Source: Bdellovibrionota bacterium
Lineage (GTDB): Bacteria; Bdellovibrionota; Bdellovibrionia; Bdellovibrionales; JAEYZS01
Assembly (NCBI GenBank): GCA_963169805.1
Contig: CAUJDY010000008.1
Span: 1 to 40,327, forward strand
Direction of reading: 5' to 3'
Length of the DNA: 40,327 bases
Shown here: positions 7,280 through 17,185 of the stretch, in pieces
How positions within the stretch are numbered: position 1 is the first letter of the stretch
How the letters are laid out: each line of letters begins with the position of its first letter
Made by a program: the position numbers and the translations under genes
The notes under the pieces: model-generated
Told to the model about the DNA's origin: nothing
The model's input: the letters and a program-made list of their open reading frames with translations, nothing else
The model's database searches: none

Positions 7280-7303
7280 ACTGTTGACCTCTATTTATAA
7301 ATT

Positions 7304-8011
7304 TTAGTACTTAAGCTTGTCACGATTAGAAACAACTGTGTTCATTAAATTCATCGAACCTTCTGTCATTTCATTAATCGCGCGACCAACTCTTAATTGA
7401 AAGTATCCGTAGAAAATAATTGCTGGGATTGCGACCAAAAGTCCAAACGCTGTACAGTTTAGTGCTTCTGCAATACCTTTTGATAAAAGCTCAGCCTTTT
7501 TTGCAGGATCTGCATCACTCACCGCTCCGAATGATGTAATTAGACCCACGATTGTTCCAAGAAGACCAATCAAAGTTGCAACGTTACCAAACACCGCGAG
7601 GAACGCAGTCCAACCTTCTAATCTTGGCGTTTCTTTGAGAGCTGATCCATCCATAGCAACTTGTACCTCTTCATCTGGACGTTTATTTGCCGCCTGTACA
7701 AGACCTGCTTTTAATGTATTTGTAAGAGGCGCTGGCTTTGAATCACAAAAAGTGATTGCCCCACGTAAATCTCCCCTTAAAACCATTCCCAAGACTTTAT
7801 CTATCACATCGTCTTTATCGAGTTGCAATTTTGAAAGCGACATAAATCTTTCAATAATAATTGCAAATGTTAATAATCCAACAAACGCAATAATATACAT
7901 AGGCCATCCACCATCGTGAAACGCCTTTTGTATCCAATGCATTTGAACTTCCTGCTCAACAGCAACTTGTGTAACTTGTGCTGCCATCTCTTGTGCGTGT
8001 GCTATTGTCAC
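7304..8011 (-). CDS. aglR: Gliding-motor proton channel, TolQ/ExbB family
   Basis: The 235-residue inner-membrane protein has three transmembrane helices: about residues 36-57 (WPMYIIAFVGLLTFAIIIER), 138-165 (FGNVATLIGLLGTIVGLITS) and 185-206. The last two contain the MotA/TolQ/ExbB signature. It is the five-subunit partner type for TolR-like proteins. It starts with GTG at 8011, supported by GGAGGAC seven bases upstream; no better ATG exists near the domain start. It follows the gltG-like gene by 53 bp in the same operon. The context (gltC-G upstream, two TolR genes downstream) identifies it as the Agl gliding motor rather than Tol-Pal or TonB. Confidence 0.9.
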   Translation of the reverse strand: MTIAHAQEMAAQVTQVAVEQEVQMHWIQKAFHDGGWPMYIIAFVGLLTFAIIIERFMSLSKLQLDKDDVIDKVLGMVLRGDLRGAITFCDSKPAPLTNTLKAGLVQAANKRPDEEVQVAMDGSALKETPRLEGWTAFLAVFGNVATLIGLLGTIVGLITSFGAVSDADPAKKAELLSKGIAEALNCTAFGLLVAIPAIIFYGYFQLRVGRAINEMTEGSMNLMNTVVSNRDKLKY

Positions 8012-8064
8012 TTTAGTCCTCCTCTATTAAGACTTACTTTCGCATCTAAAATTATTACTCAACA

Positions 8065-10158
8065 CTAGTTTGTAGCGTTAAATAAGAATGGGAATGTTAC
8101 GACTGCCTCTTGATCTGGTGGCGGCTCTGGAAACTTCCACGTTCTAAGACGTGAAAGTACACAGTTTTCGACTTCACTCGATCCGAGCGTTGTTGATTGT
8201 ACACGAGCATCTTTCACACGCCCGTTTGTTGTAATCACCCATTCAAGGATTACTTTTCCATACAATCCTGGTTGCTTGTTCAATGTTTTTTCGTAGCAAG
8301 CTTGAATTTGCTTTTGGTTATCTCGAATAACTTTTCGAATAGCCTCTCTATCAATTGATCCCGTAAAAGATTCTCCATCACCACCTGGAACAATCGTTGC
8401 CCGAGGTTTTGCGCCCAGGTTACCAGTTCCATAACCCGTTAGACCTCCACCACGACCTTTTGTATTAACTCCTGCAATTCCAAAAGTAGAAGTTCCTTCT
8501 CCACCCGCCCCAAGATCTTTTAATCCAGTACCAGGCGTATCTCCAGCGCCCACATTAGCAGCCCCACCAGTACCCGTAGCCTTACCTGCGGCTCCGCCTA
8601 AAGTTCCCGAACCACTATATGCCTTTGAGAGTTGATCTTGAGTTCCTTTGGATCCAAAAACAGAAAAGAGACCGGTTTTAGTTGGATCAGGCTTTTGTGA
8701 CTTTGTCCCTGCATCAGGCTTTGTTTTTTGATTCACTGGTGCCTTTGTAATGCCTTTTCCTGTTCCAGGATTTGGAGTTGTCAACTTTTTCTCCGTTGAC
8801 TTAGATTTATTTGGCATTGCTTCTGAAGCCTGCCCTTCTTCTCCTCGGCTTTTTGCTTTCTCTTGATCTTTGATCGGCTGAGCTGTTGTTTTTGCCTGCT
8901 CTGGCTCAGCCTCAGTTACTTCAATTCGCTGCTTCGGCCGATCATAAATAAACTTTGCAACTCTTTTTAATTCCTCTTCTTGAATTTGTTCTACTGGATC
9001 GGGTGTATAAATAGAAAAGTACAAAAACATGAGCCCAAACACTAAGAATGATGCAACAAGTGTAGAAACCTCTGATGTCGTTAAGTACAAAAATGGCGCT
9101 GCTATTGGCTTAGGAACTGGTGCTACATATCGAATATGAGCAACAACATGCTCTGAGAGTTGCACACGAACAACTGCTCCTTGATCCAAACTCAGAGAGT
9201 ATCCAACCCCCTCACGAGGAAGTTTACCTTTTACAATTAACTCACTAATTGTCATGATTTGGTCGTTAACTTGCACTTCTCCATTCATCTCCGATGTGAT
9301 GAACACAGATACTTGCGTATCAATTTTAATAAGTGGGTGAGATGATCTACCTTCAAAAACTGGTAGGGCGATTGTATTTTTAGGATGCGAGCCTACAGTA
9401 ACAACTTGCTTGGTATCAAAGTGATAAGTACTTAAGATTCTATCTTTCCACGTAATGGAAACCTCAACAATACTCCCTTTAGATGGCTTTATATATTCAT
9501 TAATGTTTTTAATCTGGCTCTCTGGTGCAAATGTACCATCCACTCCAGAAGGAATATCAAACGGAACAATTTGTGGCTTAGGTATGTGCACATTCTGAGA
9601 TGTAAACGCCTGTTGTGACGGAACCTCTTGTTTTTGAATTGGTTCTGTTTTTTTAGGAGCTGGTTTGTCTGATGGTTTACTAATATCTTTAAAAAGCGGC
9701 TTCTCCGTTGGCGAAGGAGGTGTATTCACTTTCTGCGAAGACACTTTTGTCTCCTCAGACACAAGACGATCTTCTAATTTTGGTGTAGCTGGCTTTGCTA
9801 CTTCTTGAATTTTTGGTTTGCTAACAGGTTCCTGTGGTTTTGTAACAGGCTTAGGAAGACCAATATAAAACTCTAATCTATATGAACCAACCTTAAGCTC
9901 TTCGCCTGTCTCAATTTTTTCATCTAAAACTTGTTTTCCATTTTTGTAAGTTCCACCTTGAGATCCAAGGTCACATACATAAAAGCCATCCTGCCTTTTT
10001 TCGATCATCGCATGCACAGAGGAAACATCTCCTCCTTCTAGTCTTAAATGTGCATCACCTTCAGATCCAATCACTATTTGTGATTCAGCTGATTGAAAAA
10101 CTTCTTTCAAATCAGAACCTAAATAAACACGAATAAATACTTTATCATTAATGCTCAT
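8065..10158 (-). CDS. gltG: Gliding machinery protein: FHA domain, membrane helix, AgmX/TonB-like C-terminus
   Basis: The 697-residue inner-membrane protein has a cytoplasmic N-terminal FHA domain (residues about 5-100; SSVHAMI and GTYKNGK are visible). A Pro/Lys-rich linker follows, then a second FHA-like region at about 230-345 and one transmembrane helix near 365-387. A long Gly/Ser/Thr/Lys-rich periplasmic stretch leads to the C-terminal AgmX/PglI-type TonB-like domain (about 600-697). The conserved FHA arginine after the first glycine is Ser here (IVIGSEGD), though the Ser and His of the second motif are kept. This layout matches GltG of M. xanthus, thought to pass motor force across the envelope. 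The ATG overlaps the gltF stop (ATGA). Confidence 0.88.
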   Translation of the reverse strand: MSINDKVFIRVYLGSDLKEVFQSAESQIVIGSEGDAHLRLEGGDVSSVHAMIEKRQDGFYVCDLGSQGGTYKNGKQVLDEKIETGEELKVGSYRLEFYIGLPKPVTKPQEPVSKPKIQEVAKPATPKLEDRLVSEETKVSSQKVNTPPSPTEKPLFKDISKPSDKPAPKKTEPIQKQEVPSQQAFTSQNVHIPKPQIVPFDIPSGVDGTFAPESQIKNINEYIKPSKGSIVEVSITWKDRILSTYHFDTKQVVTVGSHPKNTIALPVFEGRSSHPLIKIDTQVSVFITSEMNGEVQVNDQIMTISELIVKGKLPREGVGYSLSLDQGAVVRVQLSEHVVAHIRYVAPVPKPIAAPFLYLTTSEVSTLVASFLVFGLMFLYFSIYTPDPVEQIQEEELKRVAKFIYDRPKQRIEVTEAEPEQAKTTAQPIKDQEKAKSRGEEGQASEAMPNKSKSTEKKLTTPNPGTGKGITKAPVNQKTKPDAGTKSQKPDPTKTGLFSVFGSKGTQDQLSKAYSGSGTLGGAAGKATGTGGAANVGAGDTPGTGLKDLGAGGEGTSTFGIAGVNTKGRGGGLTGYGTGNLGAKPRATIVPGGDGESFTGSIDREAIRKVIRDNQKQIQACYEKTLNKQPGLYGKVILEWVITTNGRVKDARVQSTTLGSSEVENCVLSRLRTWKFPEPPPDQEAVVTFPFLFNATN

Positions 10159-10445
10159 TTTCCACCTCGTGGAACGTCTTCTGCTGTTTTTCTCATTTCA
10201 GGAATAAAATTCTCTCTTAGTTTAATGAGCTTACTGAAGTTGAATTGTTTTTTTTGCATAATATAGAACAACTCAGGCTTTTGAACCTCTCCACGGATTA
10301 ATTCATCTTCAAAGTTAATATTTGTTCTTTTTTTGACACGACTTCCTTGCTGTGCAAATACCATCACAGAAGAAAAGGATATAAAAAGGATTAGGAGCTT
10401 AACACTGACTGCCATTTTGCTGTTTACCTTTTTTGCCGTACTCAT
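10155..10445 (-). CDS. gltF: Small periplasmic gliding protein, GltF/CglF-like
   Basis: The 96-residue product has a signal peptide (hydrophobic segment around residues 13-31, ending VMVFA before QQGSR). Its short mature part contains INFEDELIRGEVQKPELFYI and a charged KLIKLRENFIPEMRK helix. This short pattern and its place between the GltE- and GltG-like genes fit the small periplasmic GltF/CglF component of the gliding complex. Both ends are ATGA overlaps with its neighbours, so its translation is tightly coupled to theirs. The family assignment relies mainly on gene order, because the protein is short. Confidence 0.75.
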   Translation of the reverse strand: MSTAKKVNSKMAVSVKLLILFISFSSVMVFAQQGSRVKKRTNINFEDELIRGEVQKPELFYIMQKKQFNFSKLIKLRENFIPEMRKTAEDVPRGGK

Positions 10446-11311
10446 TTTTTCTTCTCGCTCTCATCTATTTTGAGAACAAGGGCGTTAACTTTTCTCAAAA
10501 CGCCTGGGTCCGTTGTTATAAATCTTATTTTACTCACAATTTCGCGAGCTGCCTTATAGTCTTTTTTAAATTCAGCCAAAAGTATAGCTTGATTCAACAT
10601 GGAAACAGAACTTGATGAGCGCCCTTCAATACTTTTATAAACACCTAGAGCTTTGTCGAGCTGCCCTGTTCCCCTTAGAGCAATGGCATAATTATTACCA
10701 ATGTTATAATTCTTTGAATCTTGGTTATAAGAAATCTCAAGGAACATCTCTGCTTTTTCATAATCCAAATATTTTAGATAATAGGTTCCTAAGTTAAAAT
10801 TAGCACCTGCATGCCTGCGATTTCCTTGAAGTGCCTTCTTAAAATAAACAACAGCCTCAGCTTCCTTGTCTTCCTTCAATGCTAGAACACCTAAATTATT
10901 ATTCACATCTGGATGGTCAGGCTTTTTATCAAGAATCCTTGTATAGAAAATTCTAGCAACATCTGGATATCCTTTTCGAAGGTAATGATCTGAGAGGCCA
11001 AGAAGAACTTCTATATTATCAGAATTTTTACTTAGCAACTCTGCGGCAGATTTTAGCAGAGCATCTTCATTTTGCGATTTATACGCATTTTTAAATCTCT
11101 CTTCAGATATACCTAAATCTGTTTTAAGTGATTTCTCAATCTCTTCTTGTATTCTTTCTTGTTTCTTTTGTTCGGCAGCAGATATTTTTACTTCTTGAGC
11201 ATTAACACTTTTCACCTGTTTATCAGAGGTCGATGAAACTTTATCAGTCGAAGAGCAACCAGCTAAAAATGCCACTGCGATGGCTATGTATTTTATTTGA
11301 TTCTGATTCAT
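10442..11311 (-). CDS. gltE: TPR lipoprotein of the gliding complex, GltE-like
   Basis: The 289-residue lipoprotein has a lipobox LAGC at about residues 16-19. A charged helix follows, then at least four tetratricopeptide-type repeats between residues 100 and 260 (for example NNNLGVLALKEDKEAEAVVY and NYAIALRGTGQLDKALGVYK). The Ser after the lipidated Cys suggests outer-membrane sorting. In M. xanthus, GltE is the TPR lipoprotein of the gliding complex, working with GltD. The ATG overlaps the stop of the large TPR gene upstream, and its own stop overlaps the gltF start. It could be any TPR lipoprotein by sequence; the operon makes the assignment. Confidence 0.8.
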   Translation of the reverse strand: MNQNQIKYIAIAVAFLAGCSSTDKVSSTSDKQVKSVNAQEVKISAAEQKKQERIQEEIEKSLKTDLGISEERFKNAYKSQNEDALLKSAAELLSKNSDNIEVLLGLSDHYLRKGYPDVARIFYTRILDKKPDHPDVNNNLGVLALKEDKEAEAVVYFKKALQGNRRHAGANFNLGTYYLKYLDYEKAEMFLEISYNQDSKNYNIGNNYAIALRGTGQLDKALGVYKSIEGRSSSSVSMLNQAILLAEFKKDYKAAREIVSKIRFITTDPGVLRKVNALVLKIDESEKKK

Positions 11312-14300
11312 AGATTCACCTTCGAAAAACTTCCTGCCTCAATAACATCCTCAGATATAAAATCTAGTTTTTCTAGTTTATTGAGAGCTTCACGAGCAGT
11401 AATAACCCATTTATTATAAACATCAATTTGCCGAGCTTTTTGAATACTGTTCTTATAATTATCAATAGCCTGCTTCTTAAGAGGGCCAGCTATTTTCTCA
11501 ACTTCTGCCATGTACTTCTGCGTATCCTCAGCACTCATCCCTTTTGGAATAGGAGCCGTATAGATTGATTGGCTCATATGATCGTACGCTTGGCCAGCTA
11601 CAGATAAACTTGCAACGACATAGTCTCCCACATCAAGCTTCACAACCTGAAGAAGCTCTTGGTTGAGTCGATTCAGCAGAGCAAGTTTTTGTTGCACTGC
11701 TGGACCTTGCTGCGCAGGATTTGCTGGAATACGAATTGATTTAAGCTCGTTAAAAGTTCTAAGCGTAAAATTAAACTGTCCTTCAGCAGATTCACGAGCC
11801 CCCAAATCTCCACCCGCTCGTTTTCTGAGAGCTACAATTTTCTTAAACCATTCTTCTGATTTTGATGGTTGGTTTAATTTTTCTGCATTTTTTGCTACTC
11901 GGTAAGACGCACTTATTACGAGTTTCATATCTCTTGGATTTTCACCAATAAACCTCTCAAAATACCTGTTAGCTGTTGTGAGAGAACCTCTTTTCTCGTA
12001 GAGATCTCCTATAAGATATATAGCATCTACACGATTTGCCTTTTTACTAGTTTCATAGAATCTTTCGTAAGAGCGAATTGCCTTTGTATAGTTTTTAAAT
12101 CCTGCGTATATGACTGCCATATTGTAGTAGAGATCTGGCGTAAGTGGATCTTTTGGATTCTCTACTGTAAATTTCTCAAATTCCTCTGCAGCCTTTTCTA
12201 ATTGCCCTGTTCTCTCATAAATTCTTCCCAATAATCGTCTAGCCTCTTTACGCTGCTTTTCATTTTCATTTCTTTTCCCACCCACTAAAAAGCCACTGTA
12301 CAACTGAGTAGATTTTGATATTTCTCCTGCTCTTTCGTAATTTACAGCCGCATTGTACTTACCAATATTGGCTAATTTTGATGATGGATAAGCTTTTGAG
12401 AATGCTTCAAAAGCTTTTGCAGATCCTAAATAGTTTTTAGATGTCTCTAAATCTTGAGCCTCCCTGAATCGAGCTTTTTCAACAACATCTTGAACGTCCA
12501 TTGTGATGTCAGATGACTTAATATCTGGCGAGGTTAGAATTTCCTCTCCAGCCTTAGTTAAGCCTTCGTAGTCTTTTCTGAGGTTATATATATCCAAAAT
12601 TAAGTTAGCAGAATATTTTGCAAACGGAGTTTTAGGATGCTCTTTCATGATTGCTCTAAATGAACTGAGAGCTTGGTCAAAGTAGTTATGAGAGTAGTAG
12701 ATTCGACCAATCTTGAATTTGATATCAGCTACCTTGTCTGCTTTAGGAAATTTATTTACATAATCTGTACCTGCCGCAATAAATTCCTTTTCTTCTTTGT
12801 TCATCTCAAATGGTTCTAAACTTGCCCCTCTAATTTTTTCGATTTCTTTATCAGAAGGAAGACTTCGCTCAAGTGCTAATAACTGGTTTAGAACTGCGAC
12901 ACTGTGATACTGGCTATTAGGAGCGTTCTCAATAACCCAGTTATACTGCTCGGACGCCTTATCATACTCACCCATATCATACAGAAGTTCTCCGTAAAAA
13001 AACCTCATCTCTGCTATATTTTTTGAATTTGGAAATTCTTTTATGTAAAGTTCATATGTGTTTTTGGTGAGCTTTTGACCTAAAGGAGCACGAGATTTTT
13101 GTAGAGCCTTATGTTCTTGCAAAATATAGTTCTTAAGAGTGCTCTCTCTAACTTCGTTAGCCCTTGCTACTTCTTTGCTATTAGCACGAGCCCATTCGCT
13201 CTCTTCTCCGTAGTTTGAAATCCAATTGAAGAGCTCTTGTCTAAATGTTTGTCGACTTCCGCCTGAAAAATAATTCACAACAATTTGATTTTGAAAATCA
13301 AAATTCTTAGCATCATTAGGCTTCATCTCAATAAGGTGATTGAATACATAACGAGCTGCCTCTCTTTGACCTCTATCCGAGTATAAATAGGCAAGCTTTT
13401 CTAAGTTTGAATAAAGTTTTTCTGACCCACCTATATTTTCAAAGTATGATGGAGCATCCTGATAAGCTCTTGCTTCTGGATAGAACAATATCAAATCATT
13501 AACAGCTTCATCAACCAGTCGAATCTTGTTAACCTGTTTTCCCTGCCTATCTTCAGCAAAATTTGGATTTGACGAAAGCTCGATAACTTTCTCTAAATAA
13601 CCAATTGCGATAGCTGGCTGGCCAGATCGATAGTGTGACCAAGCAAGTTTGTACATAGCAAAAGGATAAATACGACTGCTTGGATCTCTCAATACACTCT
13701 TATAGTTAGGAATAGCCTTTTTCCAACTCGAATTTTCAAAATAATATTCTCCTAGTGCAAAATAGGATTCTGTTACATAGGCACTTTTAGGAAACTGTTT
13801 AGTGAGCCTTTCGTAGTAGTTAGTACCTTTTTTAAACTGTCCCACTTCTACATAGTTGTATCCTAAGAAAAAGAAAGCTTGATCCAACTTCTTACTTTTT
13901 GGAAAATCGTTTGCATACCATTCATAGAGCTGGATTGCCTTCTTGTTAAACACAAGAGGAGCGTCTGCATTAACTTTTGGCGCTTGTCCTTTTTTACCTT
14001 TAGCTTCCCAGTCTGCCAGTTTTTTATCTAATTCAGTTTGAATTCTGTACTGAACCATTTTGGCTTTCTCTACATAAACCTCACCTAGTCTGAGCCAAAT
14101 TTCCCCTCTTTCTGGCGATTTTCTAAATTTTTGAGAGAGAGAGTATAACTCCTCAATTTGGTCATCTATGAGTCTTTCTAGTTGCGCCTCTTTCTCATTT
14201 CCCTTGATAAAAAATTGCATTGAATTAGGAGGCTTAACAGCTCTAACGTTTCTTACCTGCCGTGTTGTTGGCATCTGAGCATCTGGAATGAGTCGAGTGA

Positions 14301-14466
14301 ATTTGTTTATGCGTACAGCCCCACCTCGATCTTCTTCTTTATACTTATTTAGAATATCTTGGACAGTTGACTTTTGCTTTCTTTGTCTTGACTGTGCTTG
14401 TGCATCGTCAATGAAGACTGATATTGTAAATACAAAGGCTGTTAAAAAAATAATTGTACTTTTCAT
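11308..14466 (-). CDS. gltD: Large periplasmic TPR protein of the gliding complex, GltD (AgmU)-like
   Basis: The 1052-residue product has a signal peptide (MKSTIIFLTAFVFTISVF, cut near AQAQS). Most of the rest consists of tetratricopeptide repeats, such as WLRLGEVYVEKAKMVQYR, AYVTESYFALGEYYFENSSW and DLYYNMAVIYAGFKNYTKAI. Size and architecture fit GltD/AgmU, the long periplasmic scaffold that moves with the motor. The start at 14466 was chosen because it forms TAATATG with the stop of the preceding gene; a GTG nine bases earlier would add MNN. Neither has a strong ribosome site, so coupling is likely. It overlaps the following lipoprotein gene by four bases. Confidence 0.85.
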   Translation of the reverse strand: MKSTIIFLTAFVFTISVFIDDAQAQSRQRKQKSTVQDILNKYKEEDRGGAVRINKFTRLIPDAQMPTTRQVRNVRAVKPPNSMQFFIKGNEKEAQLERLIDDQIEELYSLSQKFRKSPERGEIWLRLGEVYVEKAKMVQYRIQTELDKKLADWEAKGKKGQAPKVNADAPLVFNKKAIQLYEWYANDFPKSKKLDQAFFFLGYNYVEVGQFKKGTNYYERLTKQFPKSAYVTESYFALGEYYFENSSWKKAIPNYKSVLRDPSSRIYPFAMYKLAWSHYRSGQPAIAIGYLEKVIELSSNPNFAEDRQGKQVNKIRLVDEAVNDLILFYPEARAYQDAPSYFENIGGSEKLYSNLEKLAYLYSDRGQREAARYVFNHLIEMKPNDAKNFDFQNQIVVNYFSGGSRQTFRQELFNWISNYGEESEWARANSKEVARANEVRESTLKNYILQEHKALQKSRAPLGQKLTKNTYELYIKEFPNSKNIAEMRFFYGELLYDMGEYDKASEQYNWVIENAPNSQYHSVAVLNQLLALERSLPSDKEIEKIRGASLEPFEMNKEEKEFIAAGTDYVNKFPKADKVADIKFKIGRIYYSHNYFDQALSSFRAIMKEHPKTPFAKYSANLILDIYNLRKDYEGLTKAGEEILTSPDIKSSDITMDVQDVVEKARFREAQDLETSKNYLGSAKAFEAFSKAYPSSKLANIGKYNAAVNYERAGEISKSTQLYSGFLVGGKRNENEKQRKEARRLLGRIYERTGQLEKAAEEFEKFTVENPKDPLTPDLYYNMAVIYAGFKNYTKAIRSYERFYETSKKANRVDAIYLIGDLYEKRGSLTTANRYFERFIGENPRDMKLVISASYRVAKNAEKLNQPSKSEEWFKKIVALRKRAGGDLGARESAEGQFNFTLRTFNELKSIRIPANPAQQGPAVQQKLALLNRLNQELLQVVKLDVGDYVVASLSVAGQAYDHMSQSIYTAPIPKGMSAEDTQKYMAEVEKIAGPLKKQAIDNYKNSIQKARQIDVYNKWVITAREALNKLEKLDFISEDVIEAGSFSKVNL

Positions 14467-14467
14467 A

Positions 14468-16144
14468 TTATTCACAACGCGACTTCCCTAAGTAATAATA
14501 GTTTCCAATTTCATCCAACCAATACTCACCCTGAAAAGGCCAGTACTCATAACCGTTTTGAATATAATAACTTCTCTCATTATCAGAATCGATCTGCTTA
14601 CTACTTGTGTTAGAAGCTAGAATCTGTTTTTTTAGAATTTCTTTTTTCCCATTCGACATTTCAAATCGAGCAAAATCGTGCTGTTTAAATAGCTCTAACA
14701 GATCTCTATGAATATCCTGAGCATGTCGCTTCGCAATCAAACCACTGGCTTCTTCGGCTCTTGTAATTCGACGATCTAAGATTTTAATTGAATATTGTCC
14801 TACCGGAGAGGTCTTCCATCGTGAAGACATTTGCTGCATAGTCTGCTTTTCACTTCTAAGATTTACTATATAAGAATACCCTCTAGAAAAATCTGCCTCT
14901 TTAAAGATTTTGCGCGCTACAAGGAAAGGTAGCATGAGCATTTTGCGATCAGCCGTCTTCTCTAGTAAAGCTTGATAGTTCTGAGAAAACTTATCCATCT
15001 CTCTAAAGTAACGAGTTGGAGTTAAATTAGCCTTAAGTAGATCTCTCAATGAAGTTCTTACTGGCAAGTAAACCTGCTTAAATAAATCTAAAGTTTTCTC
15101 CATCTCATCGTATTGACAAATATAAAGATAAACAATCGATCTCAATAGCAGAGACTCAGGGATATAAAAATCTTCATAATAAGGCGAGTGAAGTGAGTGC
15201 ATGTTGCCAAGAACTGATCTAAACTTTGCGGCTCTCATTTGCGCCCAAGAGACTTCAAATAAAGCATCATGCCACTGAGGAGTATCTCTTGGCACTGCTC
15301 GGTAATACTGAATAGCATTGTCCCATTCTTTATTTTGATAGTACGTTCTTGCTAGACCAAGCTGGGCAGATACGCGTGATGCATCCGTAAAATCTGCCTT
15401 TTCTTTTAAATTAAGAAGATCTGAATATGCTCTTAGGGCAAAATCGTTTTTGTTTTGTATCGCAAAAGATAACCCTTCCATATATTTTGATTTTGCGTAG
15501 AGAGCAGAGCCAGCGTCTACAGCAGAAAAGTTTGCAGCAGCCCTGTTGAATTCACCATTTTTAAATTGAAACTCGCCAATCCTGTAGCGTAACAAATCTT
15601 GGCTAGCAGCTGGAAAATCCTCAAGCTGAACTTTTGATAACGCATAATTCAACAGAGTCTCATCACCCAGTTTATCTGCTGCTAGCGATAGTTTTTCTAA
15701 CGATTTTTTTATGTAGAGTGAGTTCCCATCTCTAACAACATCCACAAACTGAAAAGCAGCGGTCTGGAACATCTTCATATCATACAGCATCAGACCCAGT
15801 AGATACTTAATCTGCATTCTCTCACGTGCGTAACGAGGAGATCTGCTTAAATTAAACAGACGAATTGAAGCCTCTTCGTAGTTGCCACTTTTCGCAAGAT
15901 CTAGCGCCCCCTGTAATTCTGTATTATCTGCCCGCTCCGCCATGACTGATTCACTTGGAGCAATTGGCTTACGTGTTGTACGCGACGGCGTTTGTTTTTT
16001 CTTTGCTACAGGTTTCTTTTTTGCTACACGTTTTTTTGTAGTCTGTTTTTTTGCCGAAGCCTGAGCTTCAGCGACACTTACTGGAACACTTGAAGATACT
16101 ACGAAACTAGAAATAATAAGTGAAAGGAGTATTTTTTTATTCAT
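14468..16144 (-). CDS. gltC: Periplasmic TPR protein of the gliding complex, GltC-like
   Basis: The 558-residue product has a signal peptide (residues 1 to about 28, ending SVAEAQA). A Lys/Thr/Pro-rich stretch near 32-60 contains repeated KKxVAKKK-like units, and TPR-type helical repeats run from about 75 to 310. The C-terminal 230 residues are alpha-helical without a family I recognise. GltC of M. xanthus is a periplasmic TPR protein that works with the outer-membrane barrels GltA and GltB. Here the gene overlaps the preceding barrel gene by ATGA, in agreement with that partnership. The last residues (YYYLGKSRCE) precede a stop immediately followed by the gltD start. Confidence 0.8.
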   Translation of the reverse strand: MNKKILLSLIISSFVVSSSVPVSVAEAQASAKKQTTKKRVAKKKPVAKKKQTPSRTTRKPIAPSESVMAERADNTELQGALDLAKSGNYEEASIRLFNLSRSPRYARERMQIKYLLGLMLYDMKMFQTAAFQFVDVVRDGNSLYIKKSLEKLSLAADKLGDETLLNYALSKVQLEDFPAASQDLLRYRIGEFQFKNGEFNRAAANFSAVDAGSALYAKSKYMEGLSFAIQNKNDFALRAYSDLLNLKEKADFTDASRVSAQLGLARTYYQNKEWDNAIQYYRAVPRDTPQWHDALFEVSWAQMRAAKFRSVLGNMHSLHSPYYEDFYIPESLLLRSIVYLYICQYDEMEKTLDLFKQVYLPVRTSLRDLLKANLTPTRYFREMDKFSQNYQALLEKTADRKMLMLPFLVARKIFKEADFSRGYSYIVNLRSEKQTMQQMSSRWKTSPVGQYSIKILDRRITRAEEASGLIAKRHAQDIHRDLLELFKQHDFARFEMSNGKKEILKKQILASNTSSKQIDSDNERSYYIQNGYEYWPFQGEYWLDEIGNYYYLGKSRCE

Positions 16145-16938
16145 CTGTAGCTCGCTTCTGGGAAGAAAAAGCTCATCCCTATGCTTATCTGAATATCAGT
16201 GAATGTATCTTCCCTCTTAGGTTGGCCCGTCTGAATCCCTACTTCAGTTTCACTTGTGTAGTAGTACATGGAAAGATCCCATCTGAAGGCCATCCATTTT
16301 TTGATGGCATAGATTTGGCCAGTACCAGCATGAATAGTGAACGGGTTTGTATTTTCATTTGTTCCTGTAACCCCTGCTCCAAGAGAAAAGTACATATCGA
16401 AAGGAATGATTGAGTCTGTGAAAAAACCCATCTTGCCATAAAAAGGAGTCCATCGAATATCTAATCCATAATAACTTTCTGGAATTATAAGATTCTCTGT
16501 CTTAACCTGCTTGCCTTCGATGTCTTTGGTCACCTTATATTTGGAATCGGTAAAAATCGCAGCAATTGCCTCAATTGCCCACTTCTCAGAAAATGCATAG
16601 CCGAAACGACCTTGAAAGTATGCACTTAGAAAAAAAGCATTATTCGCAATAAATCCAATATTTGGAAAAAACTCAAATCGTTCTGTTTTTGGCAAAAATC
16701 TTTTTTGAATGACTGCAACATCCTCAAATGGCGCAAGTTTTTGTAGCTCGACCAAACTCTTTAAATTTTCTCTTGGAGCCTCTCGATCACTTTCCTGTAT
16801 TTCTTGATTCAGCAGAGAAGGAGATGTTGTTTTTAGTTCTTTCTCATATAAATTTTCCTGGTCTAACTCAGTGGTTTCCTGAGCAAGAGAAGAAATAGAA
16901 CATGCGATCAATACGAAAATGGTAATTTTTTTTATCAT
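16141..16938 (-). CDS. Outer-membrane beta-barrel protein of the gliding complex (GltA/GltB type)
   Basis: The 265-residue product has a signal peptide (MIKKITIFVLIACSISSLA, cut before QETTEL). About 80 charged residues follow, then alternating amphipathic strands with aromatic girdles (AFFLSAYFQGRFGYAFSEKW, DIRWTPFYGKMGFFTDSIIP, KWMAFRWDLSMYYYTSETEV), ending in ISIGMSFFFPEASYR. It fits the small OMP family found in gliding clusters, where GltA, GltB and GltH are barrels. The start was placed at the signal peptide; upstream Met codons at 16950 and 16968 are alternatives, and AAGG lies 12 bases before the chosen ATG. It shares an ATGA with gltC. Which of the M. xanthus barrels it equals cannot be told. 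Confidence 0.75.
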   Translation of the reverse strand: MIKKITIFVLIACSISSLAQETTELDQENLYEKELKTTSPSLLNQEIQESDREAPRENLKSLVELQKLAPFEDVAVIQKRFLPKTERFEFFPNIGFIANNAFFLSAYFQGRFGYAFSEKWAIEAIAAIFTDSKYKVTKDIEGKQVKTENLIIPESYYGLDIRWTPFYGKMGFFTDSIIPFDMYFSLGAGVTGTNENTNPFTIHAGTGQIYAIKKWMAFRWDLSMYYYTSETEVGIQTGQPKREDTFTDIQISIGMSFFFPEASYR

Positions 16939-17111
16939 GATGCAATTCATCCTTAGCTGAGAACTCATTTCCCTAATAATAAGATATCGAAATCATTGAT
17001 GATGATGAAGCATTATGAGTCAGACTAGACTTAGGGTCCGCAGGACTTTGGTCTTGAGGCAGGTTCTGTATCCTATATGGAAAACAATGAAATTTTCTAC
17101 ATTCTAAATAG

Positions 17112-17140
17112 ATTTAAAACTCACTTATTTATTCTCTCAA
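17112..17140 (-). promoter_or_regulatory. Possible sigma-70 promoter for the gliding operon
   Basis: On the minus strand TTGAGA (17140-17135) and TTAAAT (17117-17112) are separated by 17 bases. The -35 box matches the consensus at five of six positions and the -10 at four. It would give a leader of about 165 bases before the barrel gene. In AT-rich DNA such matches arise easily, so this is only a candidate. Confidence 0.25.
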
Positions 17141-17185
17141 AATAGTATTATTTATGGTTTGGCATTGCTCAGTTGCATAGTATAA

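Noticed and set aside
17159-17180. TGGCATTGCTCAGTTGCAT, looking like a sigma-54 promoter
   Set aside because: GG and the downstream GC are 12 bases apart instead of 10, so it cannot be read as a -24/-12 pair.
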